The notes under the pieces: model-generated
Databases searched by the model: none
What the model saw: only the letters and a program-made list of their open reading frames with translations
What the model was told of the DNA's origin: nothing
Shown here: piece by piece, positions 27,020-36,213 of the stretch
Layout of the letters: each line of letters begins with the position of its first letter
Position numbering within the stretch: position 1 is the stretch's first letter
Source of the DNA: CAXBNB01 sp040151475
GTDB lineage: Bacteria > Bacteroidota > Bacteroidia > Cytophagales > Cyclobacteriaceae
Direction: 5' to 3'
DNA length: 64,000 nucleotides
Assembly (NCBI RefSeq): GCF_040151475.1
Contig: NZ_JBDKWG010000130.1
Span: 1 to 64,000, forward strand
Translations under genes and position numbers: made by a program

Positions 27020-27769
27020 TTATTTATATATTTCGGAGACAATCTTACCATCCATTTCCAAATTATCAACATGAATCTTATCCAATGGAGCTAATTCTAG
27101 TGGTACTATTTCACTAAACCTAAGGACAAAATAACCATCATAGCTCGTCATAATAAAATGATATAATGATTCAAATTTTGTGTAGGTCTTGTTCTTCCAC
27201 CTACTATCAACTATCCAATATTCACCAATAGATTGAAACTCGGTAAATATGTTTGGAATGTGAGAATCATTTTTCAAAGCCAGCCCGTCATTGACCAGTA
27301 GCTGCTCAAATTCCTGTAACACTTGCTCCGGAGAATCCACTTTTAAACGTACGAATGCTTTTACACTTTTTAAGTAGCCGAGATCAACCATTGTAAAAAT
27401 GATTTTAACAGAATCAGTATTATTAAAGATTAGTGAATCAACCGAACCTTGAGGTTCTAGTTCAATAGATTTAAATACCTGTTTTTTAAACCCATTTTGG
27501 GTTAATTGAGATACAACCTCATCCATTTTTTTTTGAGTGAAATTTTTATAGGCTGTGTACAATAGGTTTGAAGTTGGATTGGCTGCCTGAACAAATGTAG
27601 AACTACTGAGTAAGCCATCAGAATTGATTTCGGTTGTGTTATTAGCTACATGGTAGGTTGCTCCTGGCAAAAAATCCGCTGCTGCTTTCAAGGAATCCGA
27701 TTGAGAATATACCAAAAAAGGTAAAAATATTATTATATACGGAATAATTTTAATTATAAAATAACGCAT
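27020..27769 (-). CDS. Secreted protein of unknown function
   Basis: No family recognised. The 249-aa product has a clear signal peptide (MRYFIIKIIPYIIIFLPFLV, cut near YSQ). A mature region follows that starts with FLPGATYHVANNTTEIN and continues with alternating hydrophobic beta-like segments, e.g. SVKIIFTMVDLGYLKSVKAF. It has no cysteines and no lipobox, so it is probably periplasmic or outer-membrane associated. The stop lies next to a dispersed repeat. It is downstream of msrA but separated by a 15-bp perfect palindrome, so it is probably a separate transcript. Confidence 0.7.
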   Translation of the reverse strand: MRYFIIKIIPYIIIFLPFLVYSQSDSLKAAADFLPGATYHVANNTTEINSDGLLSSSTFVQAANPTSNLLYTAYKNFTQKKMDEVVSQLTQNGFKKQVFKSIELEPQGSVDSLIFNNTDSVKIIFTMVDLGYLKSVKAFVRLKVDSPEQVLQEFEQLLVNDGLALKNDSHIPNIFTEFQSIGEYWIVDSRWKNKTYTKFESLYHFIMTSYDGYFVLRFSEIVPLELAPLDKIHVDNLEMDGKIVSEIYK

Positions 27770-27826
27770 GTTTTTATGGCTTTTAGTATTCTGTAAAGCT
27801 ATAATTGAATAATCCTATAACCCTTA

Positions 27827-27862
27827 GTAAAATACCTAATTAGTAACAATTAGGTATTTTAC
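27827..27862. terminator. Perfect 15-bp inverted repeat (terminator or operator)
   Basis: GTAAAATACCTAATT, then a 6-nt loop, then AATTAGGTATTTTAC: a perfect stem of 15 bp. It lies 58 bp before the start of the secreted protein gene and 108 bp after the stop of msrA, both on the minus strand. It is AT-rich and has no poly-T run on either side, so a protein-binding operator is as likely as an intrinsic terminator. Confidence 0.45.
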
Positions 27863-27969
27863 CTATCTACCCAAAAGAAACATCTACAAGGATAAAGAAA
27901 GCCACATATATCTATATCTTTTTAGTGGATTTAACTTTTGGGCAGGTGCAATCATCTGACTTGTTAAGG

Positions 27970-28497
27970 TTAATTAACCTTCTCTCTATATTTCTTGAGA
28001 AACTTCTCCACTTTTGGTCGGATCACAAAACTGCAATACGGTTGATTGCCATTCAAATTGAAATAGTTTTGGTGATAATCTTCTGCCGGATAAAAAGCCT
28101 CCATAGGAGACACTTCTGTCACAATGGGATTGCTCCAGGCACCCGATTGATCGAGTTGTTCTTTGTATTTTTCTGCCAATTCCTTTTGCTCGTCATTATG
28201 ATAAAATATAGCAGATCGGTATTGTGTACCTACGTCATTTCCCTGTCTGTTTAATGTAGTAGGATCATGTGTATTCCAAAACACTTCGAGTAATTCTTCA
28301 AAGGATATTACCTCAGGATCAAAAGTAATTTGTATCACCTCGGCATGACCGGTAAGTCCAGAGCATACTTCCTTATAAGTAGGTTTTTCAACCTTCCCTC
28401 CAGTATAACCAGACTCCACTCTTTCTACTCCTCTGAGGTTCTGAAAAATTGCTTCTGTGCACCAAAAACATCCATTTCCAAATGTTGCCTTTTCCAT
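27970..28497 (-). CDS. msrA: Peptide-methionine (S)-S-oxide reductase
   Basis: A 175-aa MsrA that begins, as most members do, with MEKATFGNGCFWCTEAIF. The catalytic Cys is C10 in GCFWC, with the second C13. Other family blocks are GYTGG, YKEVCSGLTGHAEV, FWNTHDPTTLNRQGNDVGTQ and YHQNYFNLN. It repairs the S-epimer of methionine sulfoxide. An upstream in-frame ATG at 28515 (MKKYNT) is possible, but the shorter start matches the family. No msrB domain is fused. Confidence 0.95.
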   Translation of the reverse strand: MEKATFGNGCFWCTEAIFQNLRGVERVESGYTGGKVEKPTYKEVCSGLTGHAEVIQITFDPEVISFEELLEVFWNTHDPTTLNRQGNDVGTQYRSAIFYHNDEQKELAEKYKEQLDQSGAWSNPIVTEVSPMEAFYPAEDYHQNYFNLNGNQPYCSFVIRPKVEKFLKKYREKVN

Positions 28498-28704
28498 AGT
28501 ATTATATTTTTTCATTCAAAGCAGTATTCATTCTAACAAACCAGAAATTTAACATTATTCGTTAGCTAAGAGTTCCATAAGGTAAATACTTCCGGTTTCA
28601 ATTACTCAGGTTTTGAGTCTCCATGAGTCTCCAAATAATAAAACCACCACCTAAATTTTTCATCTAAACCGACTCAACCTATTTATAGTCAATTTTAAAA
28701 AATC

Positions 28705-28735
28705 TTTGTCAAAACCAAATTTACAACTACTTTTG
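28705..28735 (+). promoter_or_regulatory. Bacteroidota-type promoter of tRNA-Leu
   Basis: A TTTG at 28705-28708, a 19-bp spacer and TACTTTTG at 28728-28735 fit the Bacteroidota sigma-70 consensus (-33 TTTG, -7 TAnnTTTG) exactly. The tRNA begins 14 bp further on, so transcription should start just before it. Confidence 0.8.
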
Positions 28736-28749
28736 CGCACCAATCACAA

Positions 28750-28833
28750 GCGCATGTGGTGAAATTGGTAGACACGCCACCTTGAGGGGGTGGTGGGCTT
28801 ACGCCCGTGGAGGTTCGAATCCTCTCATGCGCA
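28750..28833 (+). tRNA. tRNA-Leu (anticodon GAG)
   Basis: The acceptor stem GCGCATG pairs with CATGCGC, with discriminator A at 28833. The D-arm contains GGTGAAATTGGTAGACACGC and the anticodon stem CCACC/GGTGG encloses the loop TTGAGGG, giving anticodon GAG, which reads CUU/CUC. A class II long variable arm (GGGCTTACGCCC) precedes the T-arm with GGTTCGAATCC. CCA is not encoded. No integrase or duplicated 3' end is seen nearby. Confidence 0.97.
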
Positions 28834-28856
28834 CTTTTATTAACATTTCCAATATT

Positions 28857-28902
28857 CCCTAGAGTCAAAAACACTATACTTCCTTATAATAGGGCTTTTT
28901 TT
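28857..28902 (+). terminator. Possible weak terminator after tRNA-Leu
   Basis: CCCTA at 28857-28861 can pair with TAGGG at 28890-28894, followed by C and a run of seven Ts. The stem is short and the loop long, so the call is weak; the T-run and location are the main support. Confidence 0.3.
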
Positions 28903-28982
28903 GAAAAATAATACCTACGCTGTGTTTCACAATTGTTTCACAGTTTACAAATGAGATACTGGTGCATTATTCTATTGAAAAA

Positions 28983-29014
28983 TTTGTATAGAGATAAAAT
29001 TCTCTATATATTCA
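28983..29014 (+). promoter_or_regulatory. Promoter with palindromic operator candidate upstream of the HTH gene
   Basis: The perfect 8-bp inverted repeat TATAGAGA-TAAAAT-TCTCTATA (28987-29008) fills the spacer between a TTTG at 28983-28986 and a -7-like TATATTCA at 29007-29014, with 20 bp between. An operator in a promoter spacer, just before a helix-turn-helix gene, suggests autorepression. The -7 box matches only partly. Confidence 0.45.
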
Positions 29015-29062
29015 CATTTAAATAATTAATTCACAATATATAAGCATTTTTTCTCCATTATT

Positions 29063-29497
29063 ATGAATCACGACGGACAAGCAATAGAAGAGTTACTTAG
29101 TGAATTGGGAATAAAAAAGGGTGTTCTTGCAAAAAAATTATCTAAAAATCAAAATACGATAACAAGGATGCTTAAAAAAGAAAAGTTGAGTAATCAAATT
29201 CTACTAGAAATAGGACAAGCTCTAAGATTTGATCTCACACCTAAATTTCATCGATTAAAGAAAGACCCTGAATCTTCTAAACTCAATTATTTTAATGAAG
29301 ACCCTGACCAGTTACTTTCAAGGGTAAACGAAATTGAGGAAATGTACAATAAAACCACCAAAGAAAAAGCAGATGTAGATCAGGCAGTTCAATTCCTTCA
29401 GGAACAGATAAATAACCTGAAAGAGATTATTGAAGCTAAGAATCAAATTATTCAATTACAGGATCAAACTATAACTGACCTTCGGAACAAAAAATAA
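29063..29497 (+). CDS. Small HTH (XRE-like) protein with coiled-coil tail
   Basis: A 144-aa protein. Residues about 5-55 form a helix-turn-helix of the lambda-repressor/XRE type (GIKKGVLAKKLSKNQNTITR, then KLSNQILLEIGQAL). Residues about 85-144 form a long coiled coil (EQINNLKEIIEAKNQIIQLQ) that should drive dimerisation. It likely binds DNA; a palindrome in its own promoter is the obvious site. It lies 30 bp before the M42 peptidase gene and may be co-transcribed with it, though I see no shared function. Such short XRE-coiled-coil proteins are common in Bacteroidota. Confidence 0.8.
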   Translation: MNHDGQAIEELLSELGIKKGVLAKKLSKNQNTITRMLKKEKLSNQILLEIGQALRFDLTPKFHRLKKDPESSKLNYFNEDPDQLLSRVNEIEEMYNKTTKEKADVDQAVQFLQEQINNLKEIIEAKNQIIQLQDQTITDLRNKK

Positions 29498-29527
29498 CAT
29501 TAACAACCAAAATCAAAAAAAAATTAA

Positions 29528-30580
29528 ATGAAACTAAATATTGACTTACTTAAGAAAATCTGCGAAGTACCGGGTGCACCCGGCTTTGAGACCCCAATAA
29601 GAAATCAAATAATAAAAGAGATCAAAAGTCATGTCGATTCTTATGACATAGACAATATGGGCAACCTCATTGCTATCAAAAAAGGAAATAAAAACCCTGA
29701 CGGTAAAAAAGTGATGGTTGCTGCCCACATGGATGAAATAGGCTTTATCGTTACTCATATTGACAGCAATGGTTTTGTCCGGTTTCATACTCTTGGTGGT
29801 TTTGACCCCAAAACCCTTACCGCACAAAGGGTAATCATCCATGGAAAAGAGGACGTAATTGGTGTAATGGGAAGTAAACCCATACATGTAATGACTCCCG
29901 ATGAGAAAAATAAAGTAGCAAAAACCAGTGATTACTTTATTGATTTGGGAATGGCTAAGGATGAGGTAGAAAAACTGATTTCTATTGGAGATTCGATCAC
30001 AAGAGAACGTGGACTAATCGAAATGGGCAATTGTGTGAATTGTAAGTCTATCGACAACAGAGTTTCCGTTTTTATATTGATAGAAACCATAAAAAAACTC
30101 CAAAACATACCATTTGATCTATATGCTGTCTTTTCAACCCAGGAAGAAGTAGGGCTCAGAGGAGCATCAGTTGCTGCTCATAGAATAGACCCGGATTTTG
30201 GAATAGCATTAGATACCACTATCGCTTACGATTTACCCGGAGCACAGCCACATGAAGAAATCACCAAGCTGGGAGATGGTACAGCCATAAAAATAATGGA
30301 TGCAATGACCATCTGCGATACCCGAATGGTGAACTACCTGAAAGAACGAGCTAACGAGGAAAAGATAAAGTGGCAAACTGAAATCTTAACTGTAGGGGGT
30401 ACAGATACAGCTGGAATACAAAGAAGAGGAGAAAAGGGAGCCATATCAGGAGCCATCTCCATCCCTACCCGCCACCTTCATCAGGTAATAGAGATGGCAC
30501 ACAAAGAAGACATTAGCAGTTCAATTGACCTGCTGAAATCTGCTCTTGAAAATCTGGACTCATACGATTGGAACTGGTAA
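29528..30580 (+). CDS. M42-family metallopeptidase (glutamyl/deblocking aminopeptidase type)
   Basis: A 350-aa cytosolic aminopeptidase. Metal-ligand motifs are AAHMDEIGF (H67, D69), the Asp of SIDNRVSVF, the catalytic and bridging pair E206/E207 in STQEEVGLRGA, the Asp of ALDTT, and a late His in PTRHLHQ. An N-terminal PGAPGFE segment is also typical. M42 enzymes form dodecameric tetrahedral shells that trim peptides. It ends 24 bp before a strong bidirectional terminator. Confidence 0.94.
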   Translation: MKLNIDLLKKICEVPGAPGFETPIRNQIIKEIKSHVDSYDIDNMGNLIAIKKGNKNPDGKKVMVAAHMDEIGFIVTHIDSNGFVRFHTLGGFDPKTLTAQRVIIHGKEDVIGVMGSKPIHVMTPDEKNKVAKTSDYFIDLGMAKDEVEKLISIGDSITRERGLIEMGNCVNCKSIDNRVSVFILIETIKKLQNIPFDLYAVFSTQEEVGLRGASVAAHRIDPDFGIALDTTIAYDLPGAQPHEEITKLGDGTAIKIMDAMTICDTRMVNYLKERANEEKIKWQTEILTVGGTDTAGIQRRGEKGAISGAISIPTRHLHQVIEMAHKEDISSSIDLLKSALENLDSYDWNW

Positions 30581-30603
30581 ACTAAAACGTTAAAAGCACC
30601 GAT

Positions 30604-30640
30604 AAAAAAATCCGATTGGTTAAACCGATCGGATTTTTTT
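30604..30640. terminator. Bidirectional intrinsic terminator
   Basis: AAAAAAATCCGAT pairs perfectly with ATCGGATTTTTTT over 13 bp, with an additional GGTT/AACC pairing in the loop region. The A-run and T-run flank the stem, so it serves both converging genes, the M42 peptidase and the small secreted protein. Confidence 0.93.
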
Positions 30641-30653
30641 CATTAATGGGTAT

Positions 30654-31019
30654 TTATTTCTTCTTCAAAGCTGTAATAGCCATATTTCCTTCGGAATAAG
30701 TAAGCGTGCCTTTCATTTCCTTTTCGCTCACCTTGATCTTAAAAGTAATGTATTCATTCTCAACATAGGTAGAAAATGTAAGGTCAGAACCTGAGAATTT
30801 TACATTCTGTGCTTTTTTTTCAGTGCCATTGATATTAAATTTAACATTATACTTGGAATCTGCCTTTTCAACAATAAGCTCTCCTTTTTGATATTCATAA
30901 GGTGCTTCAAGTACTTTGTAATCCCAGGTGCCTACAGGAGATACTCCAGCCATCAGCACAGAGCTTACCATTACAAACGCTACAAGAGCAAATACGCTTT
31001 TAATTGACCATTTTTTCAT
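30654..31019 (-). CDS. Small secreted beta-rich protein of unknown function
   Basis: A 121-aa protein with a signal peptide (about 1-24, cut near LMAG). The mature part starts SPVGTWDYKVLEAPYEYQKG and continues as alternating beta-like segments with a GSDLTFSTYV and a MKGTLTYSEG element, the pattern of a small lipocalin-like or beta-sandwich protein. I cannot assign a named family. It has its own likely promoter, and the gene ends in the shared terminator. Confidence 0.7.
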   Translation of the reverse strand: MKKWSIKSVFALVAFVMVSSVLMAGVSPVGTWDYKVLEAPYEYQKGELIVEKADSKYNVKFNINGTEKKAQNVKFSGSDLTFSTYVENEYITFKIKVSEKEMKGTLTYSEGNMAITALKKK

Positions 31020-31056
31020 TGATTTAATATTTATAGTTTAAAAAATAATTACAGAT

Positions 31057-31064
31057 CAAAAGTA
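31057..31064 (-). promoter_or_regulatory. -7 element of the small secreted protein gene
   Basis: On the minus strand this reads TACTTTTG, a full match to the Bacteroidota -7 consensus TAnnTTTG, identical to the one before tRNA-Leu. It lies 38 bp before the ATG. A good TTTG at -33 is not seen, so the call rests on one box. Confidence 0.5.
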
Positions 31065-31146
31065 GAAACATAAACTATCTTAAGAACCGAATGGACAAGG
31101 TTTTGGGATAAAATACCCCTATTTGGTATGAACGGATCAGTCTATT

Positions 31147-32013
31147 TCAAGACTGATCGCTATTCGTCTGATGTGTAAGTATTGATAAGACGTTGGTTTT
31201 GTAGTTTCTGGAAACATTAACCCGCACTTCCGGCATATTTTTCATCTCTAGTACCAGTTGCCTGTTTACTGTTTTAAATGTTGCAATATTTTTCACGTTG
31301 ATCATGGTTGATCGGCTGCATCTAATTACTGTAGTATTTCGTAGCTCACTCTCCAGTTTTTTCAAGCTTGTCCTAATCAATTCTTTGGATTGCCGTGCCT
31401 CCTTTTGATAATAAACAGTAACATAGTTGTCTGTCGCTACGATGGTGGTTAACTGATCCTGGTCCACCGCTAATTGTAACTTATCATTTTCATCTTTAAT
31501 TTGAATCAAATGGTTGCCATAATCCGGTATTGCAGAAACTACCTGACGATAATTGAAATAAAAAAGTGTAGCCGAATATGGTATTATCAATATCAAAGCC
31601 GAATACCGAAAGATATCTATAAAATCATAAATACCCTGAGTGGGCAAAGAGGTGATAAATTCATAGGAAAAAAACATTATACTACTAAACAACATCAACT
31701 CGCAAATCACAAAAAATATAAATGACAAATGAGTGAGACTATTAAGTCCTAACAAAGGCCTGACACCAAATTCCATTATTGACAAAGTGAACACAGCAAT
31801 CAAAGAGAACTGAAAAAAGATGATGGAGTTTTCCCAATCACCACCAGCAAACCATTTGGTGATGTTAAAAGGATTATATAAATACATGAACAAAAAACCG
31901 AATAAACCTATTGCGGTTATCAAAAATAATTTATCTCTCTTTCTGTCCAGAAGGGTAAAAGGTTGGTTGAGCCAGCCTCTAACCGGGAAGTTTATATCAG
32001 TAATTATTTTCAA
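31147..32013 (-). CDS. Membrane-anchored LytTR-family transcription regulator
   Basis: A 288-aa protein with four predicted membrane helices (about residues 30-50, 63-83, 95-120 and 130-152), then a LytTR DNA-binding domain (about 185-280) with IVATDNYVTVYY, the helix-like RTSLKKLESEL, and the strand block VIRCSRSTMINVKNI. It is a one-component membrane regulator common in Bacteroidota. No ATG precedes the first membrane segment; TTG at 32013 is the best start. It is divergent from the HTCS gene across 247 bp. Confidence 0.87.
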   Translation of the reverse strand: MKIITDINFPVRGWLNQPFTLLDRKRDKLFLITAIGLFGFLFMYLYNPFNITKWFAGGDWENSIIFFQFSLIAVFTLSIMEFGVRPLLGLNSLTHLSFIFFVICELMLFSSIMFFSYEFITSLPTQGIYDFIDIFRYSALILIIPYSATLFYFNYRQVVSAIPDYGNHLIQIKDENDKLQLAVDQDQLTTIVATDNYVTVYYQKEARQSKELIRTSLKKLESELRNTTVIRCSRSTMINVKNIATFKTVNRQLVLEMKNMPEVRVNVSRNYKTNVLSILTHQTNSDQS

Positions 32014-32158
32014 TGATTTGTATTCATTTCTTTGCCAACCCGAAAATAATTCACAAAAATGAATAGCCCATCAGAAATTTATTCTTTCTCATCAACTGGT
32101 TCTATTCTTTAAAAAAACATTTATGCAGGATACAAAGTAATTAAGAGAAGGACAAATG

Positions 32159-32189
32159 AATAATTCCACCAAAATGTTCAATATATCCA
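32159..32189 (+). promoter_or_regulatory. Direct-repeat operator candidate before the HTCS gene
   Basis: AATATATCCA at 32180-32189 is identical to both repeats before the first PSD1 gene. A degenerate copy, AATAATTCCA (8 of 10), lies exactly 21 bp upstream at 32159-32168, the same spacing as in the 36214-36244 pair. The repeats end 71 bp before the HTCS ATG. A binding site for the AraC domain of the HTCS, allowing autoregulation, is the simplest reading. Confidence 0.45.
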
Positions 32190-32260
32190 AAAATATTCTC
32201 TAATTATGGTATCTTTTTGGAAGTAAAACAAAACCCTTAAGGTGCTTTTAACTATTCTCA

Positions 32261-35200
32261 ATGACCAGCTGCAAGTCGTATATATTGTTACTTTTTCTGT
32301 ATTTGAATTTCAATGGCCTCATTAAATGCCTCTCTCAAAATACTGAGAATTTTGAAATTACCACATTCAACCTCCCCAGAGAAACTCAAACCTTAGACAT
32401 CTTAGAAGATCAATTCGGATTTGTATGGATCGCTTCTAAAAGTGGACTTTGGCGCTACGATGGTGGTAATTTTAAAAACTACAAGAGAGATCCTAAGGAC
32501 ATTACCAGCATCACCGATAACTACATAATGTGCCTTTACGAAGATAAGTCAGGTACATTATGGGTAGGTACTTATGGTGGTGGCCTGCTAAAGTACGACA
32601 GAAACTGTGATTGCTTTCAGAGGTATATCCATGATAATAAAGATTCCAGCAGTATCAGTTTCAATGAAATCAAAGTGATATTTGAAACCACTGACAACAA
32701 ATTTTATATAGGTACAGATGGCGGGGGGCTCAACCTTATGGATAGAACTACCGACAGCTTCAGTTCCTACAAATATTCTGAAACTGACAGCACCACCATC
32801 AGCCACAACAACGTATTGGCAATAGAAGAAGCCCCGAATGGAAATTTATATGTCGGAACCTGGAATGGATTTAATATTTTTTATCCTGAAAATAGCACAT
32901 TCAAAAGAATCTATCAAAAATTTCAACCGGAAAACCAGTATTACTTTTCGCTTGAATATTTCAACAACAGGCTCCTCACTTCCGGGGTTCCGGCATCTTT
33001 TTTAGGGAAAAAAGAGCAACTAGAGCAACTAAACCTCTTTACGAATTGGGTCAACAGGATAAAAAAAGACAACAAAGGGAGATGCTGGTTCACAGGAAAT
33101 AGTGGTATTTTCATCTTAAATTCCAACTTTGAAATACAGCACCATATTCCTATCAGCTCTTTTTATGAAACCCATCCAAAAACCCTTGATGAAATTTACC
33201 CAAGTAAACAGGAAAACTCGACCTGGATACTAGGCATGGATGGTGCCTTTTTTCTTATTGAAGAAAAATCAAAAATATTCAAACCGTTTTTAACCAAAGA
33301 CAATATAAGTGAAATAGCCAACACGGACTCAAACTATTGGTTGATTACCAACGGAGGCATTAACATCTTCGATAAATCAAATCATAGCTTAAATACCAGA
33401 TTATCTGGATTTCATGGAGAAATTTACATTTCTAATCGAACCAGAAATAAAGTATGGGTAGCAGATCAACAAAAATATTATGAATACACCAGCCAGGGAA
33501 AAAAGTTGAACGAATACCTTCATTCCAATAAGACCAGTCTTTCTTCTATCACAGAAACACTAAACAATCAAATATGGACTGGAAAGATACTGGGAGCCAA
33601 CCGATTTGACCCTGTCTCTAAAAAAATAACACGCTTCGATTGTGATCCAAACAATCCTAATGGAATTGGCTATTACCATAAAACAAACAAAATATTTCAG
33701 GATCATCTGGGACAAATATGGATAGGTACTGATGGAGATGGCCTGAAAAAGTTCATTCCTGAAAGAGAAGAGTTTCAACACTTCAGACACGTAATTGGAG
33801 ATACAACCACAATAAACAGTAATTTTATAAATACCATATTTGAAGATCGCCAGTTTAATCTATGGTTGGGTACCAATACGGGTTTGTCCAGGTTTCAAAA
33901 AGAAACCAATACATTCTTCCAATACAACTTTGAAGTATTACAAGACAAGAGTATAAATTCCATTGAACAGGACAGCAATGAAAACCTGTGGATAGGGACA
34001 TCAAATGGTCTCATCAAACTGGATTACCAAAACAACAGCATAAGAATCCTCAATCAACAAGATGGTATTCTTTCAAACAAAATTGGACGTGCAAGTCAAA
34101 AACTTGACGACAATAGATTGGTCTTTTCTACTGCTAATGGCTCTATGGTTTTTGAACCAAACGACGTGAAGCTTAGCAAAAAAGAACCCAATGTATTTAT
34201 ATCGGAATTGTGGGTGAACAATGAACTTGTAAGACCGGGAAATAGTGAATACATCTCCAAAAATATAGAAGTAGAGGAAACTATACTGTTAGATTACACC
34301 GACAAAAAATTTGAATTTCGTTTTCAGGTTATTCATTTCAACAATAATGAAAGGTGTAAATACGCCTACAAGCTCGATGGTTTTGATAAATCATGGATTG
34401 AGGTAAACAACACTCCAAAAGCTACCTATACCAACATTCCTCCCGGCAACTACACCTTTATGGTAAAAGCCAGTAACGAAGACGGCATTTGGAACAATAA
34501 AGTAACAACATTGACCATAAGAATTTCTCCACCTTTTTGGGAAATACTCTGGGTAAAGCTGTTGGGAATTGTATTACTCGGAATCATTTTCTTTTTGATC
34601 ATTCGGGAAATCATCAGAAAGGAAAGAATCCGAACCAAATTTGAGATTGAAAAAGCACATGTACGCCAGTCGGAAGAAATCACACAAATGAAACTGCGCT
34701 TTTTCACCAACATATCTCACGAGCTTCGTACTCCCCTTACTTTGATTATCTCGCCGCTGGATAAGTACATTAGAAACAATGTCATTCCGAAAGCCAATGT
34801 ACTGGACATGATGTACAAAAACAGTAAGCGGCTGTTGGAATTAGTAAACCAGATACTGGATTTTAGAAAACTTGAAAACAAACAGCAACAATTGAAAATA
34901 ATGCAGCAGAAAAATTTATTGCTTTTTCAAAACATATTTGCTGCGTATTCCTATTGGTCTAAAGACAAAAATATTGACTTCAATGTCAATGTTCCCAACG
35001 AGAATTACATCGTTTATTTTGATGCTGATATTATTGAAAAAATAGTAGCCAACCTGATATCCAATGCATTCAAGTTTACACCTGAAAATGGAAACATTGA
35101 CCTTAATGTCACTTTTAAAGAAATAGAAAATAAAGACAATCTGGTGACATCAGGAAAAATGGTTATTAACATAATTGATGATGGCCCGGGCATTCCGGAA

Positions 35201-36199
35201 AAAGTTCAATCCAAAATCTTCGAGCGTTTTTATCAACTTGATGATAGTACAATGGCATCATACGGAAGTGGAATAGGCTTATCTCTTACGAGTGAATTGG
35301 TAGAGCTACATAATGGAGAAATCAAGCTCGTAAGCAACACCGGACAAGGATCGCATTTCACTGTTACCATACCTATCGGAATTAACGACTATCCCGATGA
35401 TCAGGTCGTTGAAAAAACTTTGATTTACCCTGAGATAGATCCAAAAAGCACCATGATACTCATTGTCGAAGACCATGAAGACATCAGAAACTACCTCGTA
35501 GAAGAACTCAATGAAAATTATGAAATAATAGAAGCCGAAGACGGAAAAGCAGGCTTACAAAAAGCAATGGCTGCTATTCCAGACATCATCATAAGCGATG
35601 TAATGATGCCGGAAATCAACGGCATCCAACTTGCCAATCAACTCAAAAACAACGAATTAACAGCACATATTCCAATATTATTTTTATCTGCCAAAGGATC
35701 TATCGAACATAAATTGGAAGGGCTTGCCACAGGTGCAGAGGACTACATTCAGAAGCCTTTTAATATTCAGGAGATTAAACTCAAAATCAGGAATTTACTG
35801 GAAACAAGAAACCTTCTAATAGAAAAATTTAAAAAAGATTCAGAAGATGTAGAAGTAGAATCCCCCGACGGTAAATATCTGTCTAAAGTAAATTCAGTTA
35901 TTCAAAATAATCTGGACAACTCTCAATTTTCAGTCGATATACTTTGTACAGAATTAGCAGTGGGCAGGTCTCAACTCTATAGAAAAATTTTGGCTCTAAC
36001 CGGAAAATCGATCATAGAATACATTAACTCATACCGACTGTCAAAAGCCATGGAATTGATCAAACATGAAGATTTATCTCTGAAAGAAATAGCCTTTAAA
36101 GTAGGCTACAATGACAACCATTATTTCAGCAGATCATTCAAAAAAGAGTTTGGACAAGCCCCTTCGTTCTATATTCCTAAGAAAGAAAAAAGCAGATAA
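32261..36199 (+). CDS. Hybrid two-component system (HTCS) sensor-regulator
   Basis: A 1312-aa one-chain sensor and regulator. After a signal peptide come two seven-bladed propellers of Reg_prop repeats (about 35-690, repeated WIGT/WVGT blade ends), a Y_Y_Y domain (about 695-757, with YKLDGFDKSW) and a membrane helix (about 764-784). Next are a HisKA with H820 in NISHELRTPLT, a HATPase (GSGIGLSL), a receiver with D1113 in IIISDVMMPEING, and an AraC-type HTH (about 1210-1305, VGYNDNHYFSRSFKKEFG). HTCS proteins sense glycan fragments in the periplasm and switch on the adjacent glycan-use genes. The target here should be the three PSD1/DUF1501 pairs, which begin 101 bp downstream. Confidence 0.96.
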   Translation: MTSCKSYILLLFLYLNFNGLIKCLSQNTENFEITTFNLPRETQTLDILEDQFGFVWIASKSGLWRYDGGNFKNYKRDPKDITSITDNYIMCLYEDKSGTLWVGTYGGGLLKYDRNCDCFQRYIHDNKDSSSISFNEIKVIFETTDNKFYIGTDGGGLNLMDRTTDSFSSYKYSETDSTTISHNNVLAIEEAPNGNLYVGTWNGFNIFYPENSTFKRIYQKFQPENQYYFSLEYFNNRLLTSGVPASFLGKKEQLEQLNLFTNWVNRIKKDNKGRCWFTGNSGIFILNSNFEIQHHIPISSFYETHPKTLDEIYPSKQENSTWILGMDGAFFLIEEKSKIFKPFLTKDNISEIANTDSNYWLITNGGINIFDKSNHSLNTRLSGFHGEIYISNRTRNKVWVADQQKYYEYTSQGKKLNEYLHSNKTSLSSITETLNNQIWTGKILGANRFDPVSKKITRFDCDPNNPNGIGYYHKTNKIFQDHLGQIWIGTDGDGLKKFIPEREEFQHFRHVIGDTTTINSNFINTIFEDRQFNLWLGTNTGLSRFQKETNTFFQYNFEVLQDKSINSIEQDSNENLWIGTSNGLIKLDYQNNSIRILNQQDGILSNKIGRASQKLDDNRLVFSTANGSMVFEPNDVKLSKKEPNVFISELWVNNELVRPGNSEYISKNIEVEETILLDYTDKKFEFRFQVIHFNNNERCKYAYKLDGFDKSWIEVNNTPKATYTNIPPGNYTFMVKASNEDGIWNNKVTTLTIRISPPFWEILWVKLLGIVLLGIIFFLIIREIIRKERIRTKFEIEKAHVRQSEEITQMKLRFFTNISHELRTPLTLIISPLDKYIRNNVIPKANVLDMMYKNSKRLLELVNQILDFRKLENKQQQLKIMQQKNLLLFQNIFAAYSYWSKDKNIDFNVNVPNENYIVYFDADIIEKIVANLISNAFKFTPENGNIDLNVTFKEIENKDNLVTSGKMVINIIDDGPGIPEKVQSKIFERFYQLDDSTMASYGSGIGLSLTSELVELHNGEIKLVSNTGQGSHFTVTIPIGINDYPDDQVVEKTLIYPEIDPKSTMILIVEDHEDIRNYLVEELNENYEIIEAEDGKAGLQKAMAAIPDIIISDVMMPEINGIQLANQLKNNELTAHIPILFLSAKGSIEHKLEGLATGAEDYIQKPFNIQEIKLKIRNLLETRNLLIEKFKKDSEDVEVESPDGKYLSKVNSVIQNNLDNSQFSVDILCTELAVGRSQLYRKILALTGKSIIEYINSYRLSKAMELIKHEDLSLKEIAFKVGYNDNHYFSRSFKKEFGQAPSFYIPKKEKSR

Positions 36200-36213
36200 A
36201 ATAGAGCTCTGTT

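Noticed and set aside
26872..27072. 66-codon minus-strand open frame
   Set aside because: It runs through a dispersed intergenic repeat and overlaps the end of the secreted protein gene; no coding signature.
28750..28960. Integration (att) site at the tRNA-Leu 3' end
   Set aside because: The doubled GTTTCACA after the tRNA caught the eye, but there is no integrase, no second copy of the tRNA end and no foreign block next to it.
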